Assembly (NCBI GenBank): GCA_947632025.1
Contig: CANRNN010000002.1
Span: 1-64,000, forward strand
Length of the DNA stretch: 64,000 nt
Direction of reading: 5' to 3'
From: an uncultured Clostridia bacterium
Lineage (GTDB): Bacteria > Bacillota > Clostridia > Oscillospirales > Ruminococcaceae
A model generated the notes under the pieces. The model ran no database searches. It was not told the origin of the DNA and saw nothing but the letters and a program-made list of their open reading frames with translations. Positions 27,608 to 36,681 of the stretch are shown piece after piece. Positions within the stretch are counted from its first letter, which is position 1; every line of letters starts with the position of its first letter. The translations under genes and the position numbers were made by a program.

Positions 27608-28279
27608 ATGCCTATCTCGGTTGCTGTCGACGGACCCGTGGGCGCGGGCAAAAGCACTATCGCAAGAGCCGCCGCCGCAAGGCTCGGCTTCGTGTATTGC
27701 GATACGGGCGCGCTTTACCGTGCGGTGGGACTTTACTGCGTGCGGCAGGAAATAATCGACGATAAGGATAAGATAGAAGAGTGTCTGGACGACATCTCGG
27801 TGTCGCTGCGTATTGTGAACGGATACCAGAAAGTCTACCTCAACGGCGACGACGTTTCCGCCGAAATAAGGTTTCCCGCCATATCTATGGCGGCAAGCAC
27901 GGTTTCCGCTATCCCCGCCGTCAGAAACGCTCTGCTCGGTATCCAGAGAAAAATAGCCGAGGAAAACGACGTGATAATGGACGGGCGCGATATAGGAACG
28001 GTCGTCCTGCCGGACGCCGACGTGAAGATTTTCCTTACGGCAAAAGCCGAGATACGCGCCGAGCGCCGCTATACGGAGCTCAGGAAAAAAGGCGTTAAAA
28101 CGACATACGAACAGGTGCTGGACGACCTTAAACGGCGCGATTATAACGATACTCACAGGGCGGCTGCTCCGCTGAGGCTGGCGGAGGGCGCAAAGCTCGC
28201 CGATACGTCGGAACTCGATTTTGAACAGTCAGTCGACCTGATATGCGGGATAATAGAAGATACCGTCAATGCAGAATAA
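27608..28279 (+). CDS. cmk: Cytidylate kinase
   Basis: 223 aa. It phosphorylates CMP/dCMP with ATP. The P-loop VDGPVGAGKSTIARAAA is at residues 7-23, followed by YCDTGALYRAVGLY, the NMP-binding helix region, MDGRDIGTVVLPDADVKIFLTA and the LID-like RYTELRKKG ... RDYNDTHRAAAPL. First gene of the Clostridial cluster cmk-plsC-ispH/rpsA. The start follows TTCGGAGTTGTGTGAGTT, a fair ribosome binding site. A 27435-27755 ORF in its leader looks spurious. Confidence 0.96.
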   Translation: MPISVAVDGPVGAGKSTIARAAAARLGFVYCDTGALYRAVGLYCVRQEIIDDKDKIEECLDDISVSLRIVNGYQKVYLNGDDVSAEIRFPAISMAASTVSAIPAVRNALLGIQRKIAEENDVIMDGRDIGTVVLPDADVKIFLTAKAEIRAERRYTELRKKGVKTTYEQVLDDLKRRDYNDTHRAAAPLRLAEGAKLADTSELDFEQSVDLICGIIEDTVNAE

Positions 28280-28346
28280 TAAAATTACGGCTTTTGATTT
28301 CGTGACTGCGCACCTTTATCCATAAATTTTCAAAGGGGAGCGGCTG

Positions 28347-28955
28347 ATGTTCTACGCACTTGCGCGTGAGTTGGTTTCGTTTGTTTTCCATATCTGTTTC
28401 AAGATAATTCTGATCGGCAGGGAGAATATCCCCAAGGAAAAAGGTTCGTACATAATTGCGTCGAATCACGTTTCCAACAACGACCCGCCCATGATAGGCG
28501 TGGTTTTTAAGGGAAAGTACAACTTTATGGCAAAGGAAGAACTTTTCCAAATAAATCCGATCTTCACATGGCTTATAAAAAAGCTCGGCGCGTTTCCCGT
28601 AAAGCGCGGTTCGCACGATATGTCGGCGATAGACAGCGCGCTTGAGGGTCTTAAAAACGGAAGAATATTCGTAATCTTCCCCGAAGGCACGCGCTCTAAG
28701 AACGGCGAGCTTGGCAGACCGAAAAGCGGTGTTTCGCTTATCGCCGCAAGAGCAAAAGCTCCTGTCGTTCCCGTGTTTATAAAATACGGGAAGAAGCGCT
28801 TCCTGCGCAGACACGTCATAGTTTCCGTCGGAGAAGCTCTCCCCGCGGAAAAACTTGACGTAAATACCGACGATAAACGTCAGATACGCGCGGTAAGCGA
28901 ACTTATTATGGGCGAGATAGCAAAGCTTAAAGATTCAGCCCCCGAAGCGGACTAA
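28347..28955 (+). CDS. plsC: 1-acyl-sn-glycerol-3-phosphate acyltransferase
   Basis: 202 aa. Membrane-associated acyltransferase making phosphatidic acid. The catalytic motif NHVSNNDPP (HX4D) is at about residue 49, followed by the KEELF ... GAFPVKRG block and the FPEGTRSKNGELGRPKSGVSLIAARAKAPVVPVFI segment with its Pro-Val. The N-terminus has one hydrophobic segment. It lies 67 bp after cmk and 126 bp before the ispH-rpsA fusion, the usual Firmicute order. Confidence 0.95.
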   Translation: MFYALARELVSFVFHICFKIILIGRENIPKEKGSYIIASNHVSNNDPPMIGVVFKGKYNFMAKEELFQINPIFTWLIKKLGAFPVKRGSHDMSAIDSALEGLKNGRIFVIFPEGTRSKNGELGRPKSGVSLIAARAKAPVVPVFIKYGKKRFLRRHVIVSVGEALPAEKLDVNTDDKRQIRAVSELIMGEIAKLKDSAPEAD

Positions 28956-29081
28956 CGTACTAGCGGACTGACGGACTATCAAGGGTGCAGACAAACGCGG
29001 GATTTATTTAACGAGCCGCCGGACTGCTGACTGCGCGACGGCAGACGACTTTCGGACAGCGGAGCGACAAACTTGCAGTAA

Positions 29082-31040
29082 ATGATACAGATAATAACAG
29101 CCGAAAACGCGGGCTTTTGCTTCGGCGTTGAAAGGGCAATAGAAATAGCAGAAAAAACCGCCGAACGGTGCGGGGAAATATACACCTTAGGCGAGCTTAT
29201 CCATAACGAAACGGCTGTGAGCCGTCTGCGCGAAAAGGGCATTGTCCCCGTGAACGATGTGTCGGAGTGCGTCGGAAAGACCCTCGTGCTGCGCTCTCAC
29301 GGAGTGCCGAGGGCGACCGAACAGGAAGCTCGGCGCGTGTGTGCCGAGGTCGTGGACGCCACTTGCCCGTTCGTCAGGAAAATACACCGCATAGCAGGCG
29401 AACTCCCGAAAGAAGCAAAGCTTATAGTAATGGGCGACCGCGAACACCCCGAAGTCGTCGGGATAATGGGACACGCTCAGTGCATAGCGTTCGCGTGCAG
29501 AGCTTTCGGCGAGGTCGAAGCGCTCTTCACAAGCGGAGAAATAACCCCTGACGATAACGCCGTTATGGTCTTTCAAACCACCTTCGACCGCGGGAAATAT
29601 TCCGAAATAACCGAAAAGGTAAGAACGGAATTTCCACGCGTCAAAATATACGATACCGTATGCAACGCCACCGTAAAGCGCCAGCAAAGCGCTGTGGAGC
29701 TTGCAAAGCGGGCTGCGCTGATGATAGTTGTCGGAGGCAGAAGCAGCTCCAATACGAGGAAGCTTTTCGAGATATGCGGACGATACTGCAAGACCGTATT
29801 CGCCGCGGACGCGTCGGAACTTCCCGTGCAGATAATAAAAGATCTGCGCTCCGATAGCATTATCGGAATAACGGCAGGGGCGTCCACTCCCGTCGATACC
29901 ATTAAGGAGGTTCATGAGAAGATGAACAAGGAAATCATCAAAAATAACGAAAATGAGGAGGACTTTGCTTCGCTGCTCGAGCAGGACGACCAGTCTTTTA
30001 ACAGGCTTTATGCCGGCAAAAGAGTTAAGGCAACTGTAGTTAGCGTTTCCAAAAAGGAAGCGGTTGTTGAAGTAAGCGCGAAGCAGACGGGCTATATAAC
30101 CCTTGAAGAGCTTACCAACGACCCTAACGCTCAGGTCGAGGATATAGTAAAGCCCGGCGACGAAATCGAAGCCGTGGTCATCAAGGTCGACGATTCCGTC
30201 GGAACAGCGGCTCTCTCGAAGAAAAGAGTAGACGCCGACCGCAACCTTGAAAAGCTTATGGCTCTCAAGGAATCGGGCGAGATAGTCGAGGGCAATGTCG
30301 CACAGGCAGTAAAGGGCGGCGTTATCGTTATCTACGAGAATACGCGCGTGTTTATCCCCGCGTCACAGTCGGGCGTTCCTCACGGCGGCAAGCTGGAGGA
30401 TCTTAAGGGCAAGCCCGTCAAGTTCAAGATAATCGAAGCTACGAACGAGCGCGGCGGCCGCGTAGTCGGCTCTATCCGTCAGGCAACACGCGAAAGACGT
30501 GAAGCCGAAAGAGCAAAGTTCTGGGAAACTATCGAGGTAGGTCAGAAGTTCGAGGGCGAGGTCCGCTCTATCGAAAATTACGGCGTTTTCGTCGATATCG
30601 GTCCTATAGACGGACTTGTACACACAGCCGACCTTACATGGAACAGAGTAAGCAACCCGAAGGATATCGTGAATATCGGCGACAAGCTTACCGTTGTCGT
30701 AAAGTCTTTCGACCCCGAAAAGAAGAGAGTATCCCTCTCCGCTAAAAATCCCGACGAGAACCCGTGGACGAAGTTCTTGGAGGAATACAGCAAGGGCGAC
30801 GTTATCAAGGCGACCGTCGTTTCCATTACGGAGTTCGGCGCTTTCGCACAGATTATTCCGGGCGTGGACGGTCTTATCCATATCAGCCAGATATCTACCG
30901 AAAGAGTAACGGATATAAAGTCCGTGCTTAAGATAGGTCAGGAAGTCGAAGTCAAGATAATCGACATCGACGAGGAAAAGAACCGCGTGAGCCTTTCTAT
31001 CAGAGCGCTTATGGAATCCGGCGAGAGCAGCGAGGAATAA
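29082..31040 (+). CDS. ispH: IspH reductase fused to ribosomal protein S1
   Basis: 652 aa. Residues 1-280 are 4-hydroxy-3-methylbut-2-enyl diphosphate reductase, the last MEP-pathway step, with the three Fe-S cysteines in GFCFGVERA, DATCPFVRK and DTVCNATVKRQ, and the end GASTPVDTIKEV. After an acidic linker come four S1 RNA-binding repeats starting near residues 312, 399, 486 and 570 (for example VEGNVAQAVKGGVIV, FEGEVRSIENYGVFVDIGPIDGLVH, IKATVVSITEFGAFAQIIPGVDGLIH). The fusion is known from many Clostridia. The stop is followed by a degenerate GC tract and a terminator at 31148. Confidence 0.97.
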   Translation: MIQIITAENAGFCFGVERAIEIAEKTAERCGEIYTLGELIHNETAVSRLREKGIVPVNDVSECVGKTLVLRSHGVPRATEQEARRVCAEVVDATCPFVRKIHRIAGELPKEAKLIVMGDREHPEVVGIMGHAQCIAFACRAFGEVEALFTSGEITPDDNAVMVFQTTFDRGKYSEITEKVRTEFPRVKIYDTVCNATVKRQQSAVELAKRAALMIVVGGRSSSNTRKLFEICGRYCKTVFAADASELPVQIIKDLRSDSIIGITAGASTPVDTIKEVHEKMNKEIIKNNENEEDFASLLEQDDQSFNRLYAGKRVKATVVSVSKKEAVVEVSAKQTGYITLEELTNDPNAQVEDIVKPGDEIEAVVIKVDDSVGTAALSKKRVDADRNLEKLMALKESGEIVEGNVAQAVKGGVIVIYENTRVFIPASQSGVPHGGKLEDLKGKPVKFKIIEATNERGGRVVGSIRQATRERREAERAKFWETIEVGQKFEGEVRSIENYGVFVDIGPIDGLVHTADLTWNRVSNPKDIVNIGDKLTVVVKSFDPEKKRVSLSAKNPDENPWTKFLEEYSKGDVIKATVVSITEFGAFAQIIPGVDGLIHISQISTERVTDIKSVLKIGQEVEVKIIDIDEEKNRVSLSIRALMESGESSEE

Positions 31041-31147
31041 TTCTCCTCCCCCTCACAGTCGGCAAGCCGGCAGGCAGCAAGGCGCAGGCATCAGGGCAAC
31101 AGGGCAACAGGGCGCAGGCAAAATGCAAAAGTAAAAAAAGTATAAAC

Positions 31148-31179
31148 AAGGCGCTCCCTATAAACGGGAGCGCCTTTTT
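31148..31179 (+). terminator. Terminator of the ispH-rpsA operon
   Basis: An 11-bp stem AAGGCGCTCCC / GGGAGCGCCTT with a 7-nt loop TATAAAC and T5 following. Confidence 0.9.
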
Positions 31180-31204
31180 AAAGGAAATGTTACGTTAAGA
31201 AATA

Positions 31205-31230
31205 AAACGCGCCGAATGTCCGGCGCGTTT
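31205..31230 (-). terminator. Terminator of the ECF sigma/anti-sigma operon
   Basis: A 10-bp perfect stem AAACGCGCCG / CGGCGCGTTT, loop of 6 nt. On the minus strand it is followed by TATT and lies 11 bp past the stop of the 532-aa gene. Confidence 0.75.
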
Positions 31231-31241
31231 CTTGTTTCGGT

Positions 31242-32840
31242 TTATTCGGGTAAAGCGTCGGCAAATACACTGTCGTCGTCAACAAATGCACTGCCATCGT
31301 CGGTCGCCGTGAAGTCATAACCGAATTTGTAGTTTTGGATATCGGTCATTGCCTTTTTTATGTTGTCGAAATCGAACGTGTAGAAAATGAAGTTTTCGTT
31401 GTCGGAAATGGTGTTGCCGTTTACGTTTACGTTATCGGACATCATAACTCCCCACGAAATGCCCGCTTCGGTATATTCGGCACTGCCGAAATGCATAGCG
31501 TTGACTTCGTTTGGCGTCATACCGTAGAGGTGGTAGTCGTACATAGTCAGTTTTCCGTCAAGCTCGACTATCGCGTAGAACGAGGTGTCGGTGTAGCCGA
31601 AGAGTTCGGGTCCCTGATAGGTGAAACTTAAAATATACCCGCCGTCGAGCTTGTAGAGCTTCAGATAATCCTGCGCGGGAGAGCCGGCTGAAAAGGCATA
31701 TGAAGTCGGCGCACGCATACCTACGACCGCAGAGCTGATCCCTGTGGAAAATTTTTCGCCGTCAATTTCAATAATCGCTTTAAGCGCATTATAGTATGAT
31801 GTATACCCATCGCCTCCAAACTTTTCCTTGCCGATAAGGTAAAGGTTCGTTGTATTGTCGGGGTGATATTCCGCGATAAGTTCCCCGCCGTATTTGTCGA
31901 CTTCCTCAAAATCGGGCGCGGCATCATACTGCTCCCACAAAGCCTTGAATTCCTCGCGCGAAATATCATCTTCGCGCGGAATGTTGCTGCTGCCGTCAAA
32001 AATATTGTTGTCCCAGCCTTTGCGGTAGAATTTTTTCGTAACAGGCGAAGTATCCGCACCGGCAGAATTTGTATAATCTATCGTCCCGAACGAAAGTAAA
32101 TTTTGGGCGTAATAATTCTCCCCGTCGGGGTATTTTATCCCGTTGAACCATATCGCGGCGAGAATATATGTGTCAGAAAACGGAGCGCCGCTGTAATTGT
32201 AGCAGTAATACCAGTATTGCTCGCCGTTTTTGTCGAATTTGTTCAGCAGCGCAAGATCCTTGATACCGTCTGTTTCCGCACTTTCCCCGATATGTCCCGT
32301 AATCACAATGCCGTCCTTGGTTTTCGAGAAAACCGCTAATCCGTAGCTGCTATTTGTTATAGCGACTATTTCGTCCCTGCCGTCGAAGTTTATATCCATA
32401 ATGCGGCTGCTCATAATATGGGTGTCCGGAGAGCTTTCGGCGAGGATCTTATTACATTCCTCAATGTCGCTTTCGAGTATCCCGATATATTCCGCGCCCG
32501 ACTTTTCGCTGTCGCCGGAGCTTTCGGAAGTATCAAGGCTTTCCCCGCTTTCCTCGCTTTCCACTGCGTTCGTAGGCAGCAGCGGATTTTTCCCCGTGAT
32601 GTTCGCCCATATCCCGAACGCCACCGCCGCGCAAGCCGCCGCAGCCGACAGCACAGCCCATATCGGGAAACGGGATCTCCCTGCCGCAGGCGTGACCTCG
32701 TCCACTTTCACGACCTCGCTGTTTTCCTCGGAGATGTCGGCGCGGTTTCGGTATTTTTCCGTGTCCATTACCTCCATAGCTTCCTCGAAGAATTTGTCGT
32801 CGATCTCTCCGAGAGCGTCAAAAATATCGTCTTTTTTCAT
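31242..32840 (-). CDS. Membrane-anchored anti-sigma-like protein with large outer domain
   Basis: 532 aa. Residues 1-55 are acidic and cytoplasmic, resembling short anti-sigma N-termini (IFDALGEIDDKFFEEAMEVMDTEKYR). A TM segment lies near residues 59-80 (PIWAVLSAAAACAAVAFGIWANI), then a Ser/Glu linker, and a large outer part with an FG-GAP/VCBS-like DINFDGRDEIVAITNSSYG motif near residue 148 and many Tyr/Asp/Gly-rich strands. The start overlaps the sigma gene stop by 4 bp, so the pair is coupled. The outer domain may sense an envelope signal; this is inferred. Confidence 0.7.
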   Translation of the reverse strand: MKKDDIFDALGEIDDKFFEEAMEVMDTEKYRNRADISEENSEVVKVDEVTPAAGRSRFPIWAVLSAAAACAAVAFGIWANITGKNPLLPTNAVESEESGESLDTSESSGDSEKSGAEYIGILESDIEECNKILAESSPDTHIMSSRIMDINFDGRDEIVAITNSSYGLAVFSKTKDGIVITGHIGESAETDGIKDLALLNKFDKNGEQYWYYCYNYSGAPFSDTYILAAIWFNGIKYPDGENYYAQNLLSFGTIDYTNSAGADTSPVTKKFYRKGWDNNIFDGSSNIPREDDISREEFKALWEQYDAAPDFEEVDKYGGELIAEYHPDNTTNLYLIGKEKFGGDGYTSYYNALKAIIEIDGEKFSTGISSAVVGMRAPTSYAFSAGSPAQDYLKLYKLDGGYILSFTYQGPELFGYTDTSFYAIVELDGKLTMYDYHLYGMTPNEVNAMHFGSAEYTEAGISWGVMMSDNVNVNGNTISDNENFIFYTFDFDNIKKAMTDIQNYKFGYDFTATDDGSAFVDDDSVFADALPE

Positions 32841-33397
32841 AAATCAAACCCCTCCTTTTTGAGGTATGCGCGAAGAGCGCTTCTTGTCCGCGAAAGGCTT
32901 GTGCAGACGCTGCTTTCGGTCATACCGAGCCTTTTCGCGATAACGCCCGCGCTTTCGCACAAGCTGTACCTTGCCACAAAGATGATACGGCTTTTTTTGG
33001 TAAGTCCTTCGAGAAATCGGTTTATCGCAGCCATTATTTCCGACAGTTCCGCCTGTTTTTCTACGGAAACCTTGTCGGAAGTTACCTCTGCAAGCTCGTC
33101 AAAAACAAGCGAAACGCAGCCTCCGCCCCGTCTTTCGGCGTGCGTTTTTCTGTACGCGTCGATAGCCAGCCGCCTTGATATTTTTGCTGCGAACGCTCCC
33201 AGACGTTCGGGACGTTCCGGCGGGATATTTTCCCACAGCCGAAACATGGTGTCGTTCACACATTCCTCTGTATCCTGCTCGTCGTTCAGGATATTTCCTG
33301 CCACAGCCGAGCAGTACCTGCCGTATTTCTTTTTTGTTTCGGCAATTGCCTTTTCGTCCCTTTCCCAAAAGAGAGCGACTATTTCTTTGTCTGTCAT
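32837..33397 (-). CDS. ECF RNA polymerase sigma factor
   Basis: 186 aa. Region 2 is visible in FWERDEKAIAETKKKYGRYCSAVAGNILNDEQDTEECVNDTMFRLWENIPPE, with the DAEE/VNDT signature, and region 4 in GLTKKSRIIFVARYSLCESAGVIAKRLGMTESSVCTSLSRTRSALRAYLKKEG. The start is preceded by CCGGAGGTAATCCGCAAT. The anti-sigma-like partner gene follows directly. This is the first of two such pairs in the window (the other at 56174-57648). Confidence 0.94.
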   Translation of the reverse strand: MTDKEIVALFWERDEKAIAETKKKYGRYCSAVAGNILNDEQDTEECVNDTMFRLWENIPPERPERLGAFAAKISRRLAIDAYRKTHAERRGGGCVSLVFDELAEVTSDKVSVEKQAELSEIMAAINRFLEGLTKKSRIIFVARYSLCESAGVIAKRLGMTESSVCTSLSRTRSALRAYLKKEGFDL

Positions 33398-33613
33398 ATT
33401 GCGGATTACCTCCGGAGATCATAAATTATTGCTGCGCTGCTTTCTGCCCCTCATACTTAAAGACGGAGAAGTTTCTGTTTCCTTACATTTTTTTGAGAAG
33501 AAAAACGCCCTTTTACCGAAAACAACTCCCCGTTTTATGGACGAATATCGAGATAAAAACGTGGTTTGTAATTATCAACAAAAAAATATTATATAATTTG
33601 TGCAATTTTATGG

Positions 33614-33670
33614 TTGCTTTTCTGTATACTGTGTGGTATAATAAATAACAAAGGAAAAAGTTTCCTTTGT
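33614..33670 (+). promoter_or_regulatory. Promoter and perfect palindrome ahead of a small membrane protein gene
   Basis: TTGCTT (33614-33619), 17 bp, TATAAT (33637-33642). Near the predicted +1 lies a perfect 10-bp inverted repeat (ACAAAGGAAA 33648-33657 and TTTCCTTTGT 33661-33670), followed by an ATTAAAAGATA stretch. The same layout occurs on the minus strand at 4111-4165. The leader then contains a 26-codon ORF (33685-33765) without a good ribosome binding site that ends just before the gene's own AGGAGG. Confidence 0.75.
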
Positions 33671-33775
33671 CATAATTAAAAGATATGGTCGCGATAGAAT
33701 TTGCCAAACCGGACGGGAAACAGGAAACAGTTTTTGAATATGACATCACAGTTTCTACAATATAGGAGGTAAACT

Positions 33776-34285
33776 ATGACAAAACATAAAAATCTTAAGA
33801 TAATACTTATTATCGCGGCTGCCCTGATTGTCGCGGCTGCGGCAGCGTTCGGGATCTTCACTTTGAATACCCGCGCTGTACGGTTTGATTACAGCGACTA
33901 CATCTGCGTTGGAAATATAAACGTTCCGTTTTTCGCCAATAAACTTTCGGTTTCAAACCCGCCCGTATACAACGGGGGCTGGCTCTGGGGCGAGGATAAT
34001 ATAGTCGTTTACGAGCAGCTCAATTCTCCGCTTCGCGGATTTGCCACAACTCTTTACAGGAACAACAAAGGGGAGAATATCAACATTTCTCATACTACCG
34101 ATATAACGAATAATATTGTCACCGTCAAATTCACCGGCACGGCGGGCAGCGAACAGATCAATCAGGAATTTGTTTTCGACATAACCAACGCTTCACAGAA
34201 AAATCTTCCGAAGTGGACAAATTATTCGGAGGAAAGTGACGGTTGGTTTTACTCAAAAGCCGCCTATGATGCCAAATACGCATAA
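33776..34285 (+). CDS. Hypothetical single-pass membrane protein (169 aa)
   Basis: 169 aa and not recognised. The N-terminus has a Lys-rich start and a TM segment (residues 8-30, IILIIAAALIVAAAAAFGIF); the outer part is rich in Asn, Tyr and Thr with no enzyme motif and ends YDAKYA. The start follows TATAGGAGGTAAACT. It lies downstream of the palindrome-containing promoter and is terminated by a hairpin at 34317, so it is a one-gene unit. Confidence 0.7.
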   Translation: MTKHKNLKIILIIAAALIVAAAAAFGIFTLNTRAVRFDYSDYICVGNINVPFFANKLSVSNPPVYNGGWLWGEDNIVVYEQLNSPLRGFATTLYRNNKGENINISHTTDITNNIVTVKFTGTAGSEQINQEFVFDITNASQKNLPKWTNYSEESDGWFYSKAAYDAKYA

Positions 34286-34316
34286 AACCCTTAATTTTAA
34301 TTGTTAAATTGTCCGT

Positions 34317-34347
34317 AGATCCCCCGTTACCCGCGGGGGATCTTATT
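34317..34347 (+). terminator. Terminator after the 169-aa gene
   Basis: A perfect 10-bp stem AGATCCCCCG / CGGGGGATCT, loop of 7 nt, followed by a short T-rich TTATT tract. The T-run is weak, so efficiency is uncertain. Confidence 0.6.
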
Positions 34348-34407
34348 GTCATAACGCATACAAAAAAGCGCGTCCGCCCATTTAAGCGAACGCGCCGAGC
34401 CGCTGTT

Positions 34408-35322
34408 TCACACGGGAACGACCGTTTCCGAAAGAATTTTTTGAATGATTTCCTCCGAGGAGAGAAATTCCGTCTGACCTGCCGCGAGAATGACGCGGTG
34501 TCCGAGGACGCATTCCGCCATTGCTTTCACGTCGTCCGGCGAGGCGAAAGCCCTGCCCTGCATAAGCGCGTGCGCCTGCGACGCTCTGAAAAGCGCTATT
34601 GACGCTCTCGGAGAAGCGCCGAGCTTTATTCCGCGGCGGTTTCGCGTAGCTCCGACTATCATCAAGATATACGCCTTTACCTGTTCGGACACGGACACCT
34701 TCGCTGCCTGTTCCCGAAGCTCCAGAACCTCCTCCAGCGTCATAACAGGCGACACCTGCATCTTGTGCGGCATTTTTTCAAGCATCGCAAGCTCCGCCGA
34801 CCTGTCCGGGTAGCCTATTGAGATCCTCATAAGGAAACGGTCAAGCTGCGCTTCCGGCAGGTGATACGTCCCGTATGTTTCGATAGGATTCTGCGTCGCA
34901 AGCGTCATAAACGGCACGGGCAGCTTGTGCGTTATGCCGTCTACGGAGATCTGAAGCTCCTCCATTGCTTCCAGAAGTGAGCTTTGCACTTTCGGCGAGG
35001 TGCGGTTTATTTCGTCCGCCAACAGGAAATTGCACATAGCCGCGCCCGCTCTGTATTCCGAGCCGCCCGTCCGCTGGTCGATAACGGTATACCCGACAAC
35101 GTCGGACGGCATAAGGTCGGGAGTAAACTGAATTCTCCCGAAACTGCCCGAAACCGACCTTGCGAGAGTTTCGGCGAGGAGTGTTTTTCCCACTCCCGGA
35201 ACGTCCTCTATAAGGACGTGACCTCCCGCCAGTATTGCGCATACTATTTTCTCGATAACGCCGCGCTTGCCTATGATTACGTTTTCGATATTGTTGATAA
35301 GGTTTTCCGTCTTTGGATTCAT
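34408..35322 (-). CDS. MoxR-family AAA ATPase
   Basis: 304 aa. AAA+ chaperone-like ATPase: Walker A EDVPGVGKTLLAETLA near residue 38, RIQFTPDLMPSDVVGYTV, Walker B NFLLADEINRTSPKVQSSLLEAMEE near residue 100, sensor 1 FMTLATQNPIETYGTYHLPEAQLDRFLMR, and a C-terminal lid with GASPRASIALFRASQAHALMQGR. MoxR proteins normally sit beside DUF58 and VWA genes; none lies here. It starts after ACGGGGGCTATTT and ends about 120 bp from the convergent 169-aa gene. Confidence 0.93.
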   Translation of the reverse strand: MNPKTENLINNIENVIIGKRGVIEKIVCAILAGGHVLIEDVPGVGKTLLAETLARSVSGSFGRIQFTPDLMPSDVVGYTVIDQRTGGSEYRAGAAMCNFLLADEINRTSPKVQSSLLEAMEELQISVDGITHKLPVPFMTLATQNPIETYGTYHLPEAQLDRFLMRISIGYPDRSAELAMLEKMPHKMQVSPVMTLEEVLELREQAAKVSVSEQVKAYILMIVGATRNRRGIKLGASPRASIALFRASQAHALMQGRAFASPDDVKAMAECVLGHRVILAAGQTEFLSSEEIIQKILSETVVPV

Positions 35323-35366
35323 AAATAGCCCCCGTTTTACAGTTTCAGTGCAAAGTGATGATCGTG

Positions 35367-35535
35367 CAGTTTACAGTATACAGTACTTGTCCGCGAAACG
35401 GTTTACACCGCGCCGATGAATAACAGAACATCCCGGATAAGAAAAAACAATATGGGTCGGCGAACACTCTTTTCGCCGACCCTTTAACTTTACGACAATC
35501 CGACAGTTCCGCCGAAGCGGGCGTACTGTAAACTG
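35367..35535. repeat. Segment bounded by 12-bp inverted repeats, with an internal hairpin
   Basis: CAGTTTACAGTA (35367-35378) and TACTGTAAACTG (35524-35535) bracket 169 bp between moxR and the ABC ATPase gene. Both are followed by GTACTTGT-like sequence. Inside is a perfect 11-bp hairpin (35454-35482, GGGTCGGCGAA / TTCGCCGACCC) that may be the terminator of the msmK gene. The hairpin sequence resembles that inside repeat element B at 43572. No ORF. Confidence 0.5.
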
Positions 35536-35559
35536 TACTTGTGATTAAGATCCGATTTA

Positions 35560-36681
35560 TCAGTTGAGGATAGAGTGTTCGTCCGACGCGTCGAACAGGT
35601 GGATCTTGTTCGGGTCAAGCGCAAGACGTACAGTATCCTGCGGGCGAGCCGCGCATCTGGGCGAAACTCTTGCGGTAAGCGGTACACCCTCGCAGGTGAG
35701 GTAAAGGAACGTTTCCGCGCCGAGCATTTCCGTCACGTCGACGGTCGCTTCGATTATTCCCGTCTTAGCCGCCGAGAGGAACATCTCTTCGTCGTGGATA
35801 TTTTCGGGACGGATACCGAGGATAACGTCCTTATCGACGTAATATTTCAGAGCGTCCGTATCTGCTTTCGAGCTGGGAATTTCGACGTAGAATTTTCTTG
35901 CGCCGCCGAATTCCACGCTGTACTTGCCGTCGGCCATTATCAGCTTCGCGTCGATAAAGTTCATCATCGGCGAACCGATAAAGCCCGCCACGAATTTGTT
36001 CACAGGCGAATCGTAGAGGTTTATAGGCGAATCTATCTGCTGAACGTAGCCGTCTTTCATAACGACTATTCTGTCGCCCATAGTCATAGCTTCTGTCTGG
36101 TCATGCGTTACATAGATGAACGTTGTACCAAGTTTCTTATGGAGTTTTGCAAGCTCGGTTCTCATCTGAGCGCGGAGTTTCGCGTCGAGGTTAGACAGCG
36201 GCTCGTCGAGCAGGAACACCTGCGGGTCGCGTACAATAGCGCGTCCGAGCGCCACACGCTGCCTCTGACCGCCCGAAAGCGCCCTCGGTTTTCTGTCGAG
36301 CAGGTGGGATATGTCGAGTATTTTTGCTGCTTCTTCCACGAGTTTTTTGATTTCGTCCTTCGGCACCTTACGGAGCTTCAGACCGAATGCCATATTGTCG
36401 AAAACGGTCATATGCGGATAGAGAGCGTAGTTCTGGAAAACCATGGCGATATCTCTGTCTTTAGGAGCGACGTCGTTTACAAGGCGGTCGCCTATGAACA
36501 GTTCACCTTCCGATATCTCTTCAAGACCCGCGATCATTCGAAGTGTTGTGGACTTTCCGCATCCTGAGGGACCTACGAGTACTATAAACTCTTTGTCCTT
36601 GATATTCATAGTGAAGTCGGTTACGGCAGTAACCCCGCCCGGATAGCGCTTATAAATGCCTCTAGCAGATAAACTTGCCAT
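35560..36681 (-). CDS. msmK: Sugar ABC transporter ATP-binding protein (MsmK/UgpC type)
   Basis: 373 aa. Carbohydrate-uptake ABC ATPase with Walker [19 protein letters not shown] (near residue 38), the Q-loop, signature [19 protein letters not shown], Walker [17 protein letters not shown], the switch [14 protein letters not shown], and the regulatory C-terminal OB domain including the [12 protein letters not shown] block. The start at 36681 has CAGGAGGTTTCTAAA in front. There are no permease or binding-protein genes nearby, so it may serve several sugar transporters, as MsmK does in other Firmicutes. Confidence 0.94.
   Translation of the reverse strand: MASLSARGIYKRYPGGVTAVTDFTMNIKDKEFIVLVGPSGCGKSTTLRMIAGLEEISEGELFIGDRLVNDVAPKDRDIAMVFQNYALYPHMTVFDNMAFGLKLRKVPKDEIKKLVEEAAKILDISHLLDRKPRALSGGQRQRVALGRAIVRDPQVFLLDEPLSNLDAKLRAQMRTELAKLHKKLGTTFIYVTHDQTEAMTMGDRIVVMKDGYVQQIDSPINLYDSPVNKFVAGFIGSPMMNFIDAKLIMADGKYSVEFGGARKFYVEIPSSKADTDALKYYVDKDVILGIRPENIHDEEMFLSAAKTGIIEATVDVTEMLGAETFLYLTCEGVPLTARVSPRCAARPQDTVRLALDPNKIHLFDASDEHSILN

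Noticed and set aside
27435-27755. 107-codon ORF in the cmk leader
   Set aside because: Runs into cmk in another frame, Cys/Phe-rich without a recognisable domain and no ribosome binding site; the leader is better left unassigned.
33685-33765. 26-codon leader ORF before the 169-aa membrane protein gene
   Set aside because: It ends neatly before the next ribosome binding site, but has no ribosome binding site of its own and no regulatory codon run, so it is mentioned only within the promoter entry.
35575-36567. 330-codon ORF antisense to the ABC ATPase gene
   Set aside because: The opposite strand encodes a complete MsmK-type ATPase; this frame shows no motifs or start signals.
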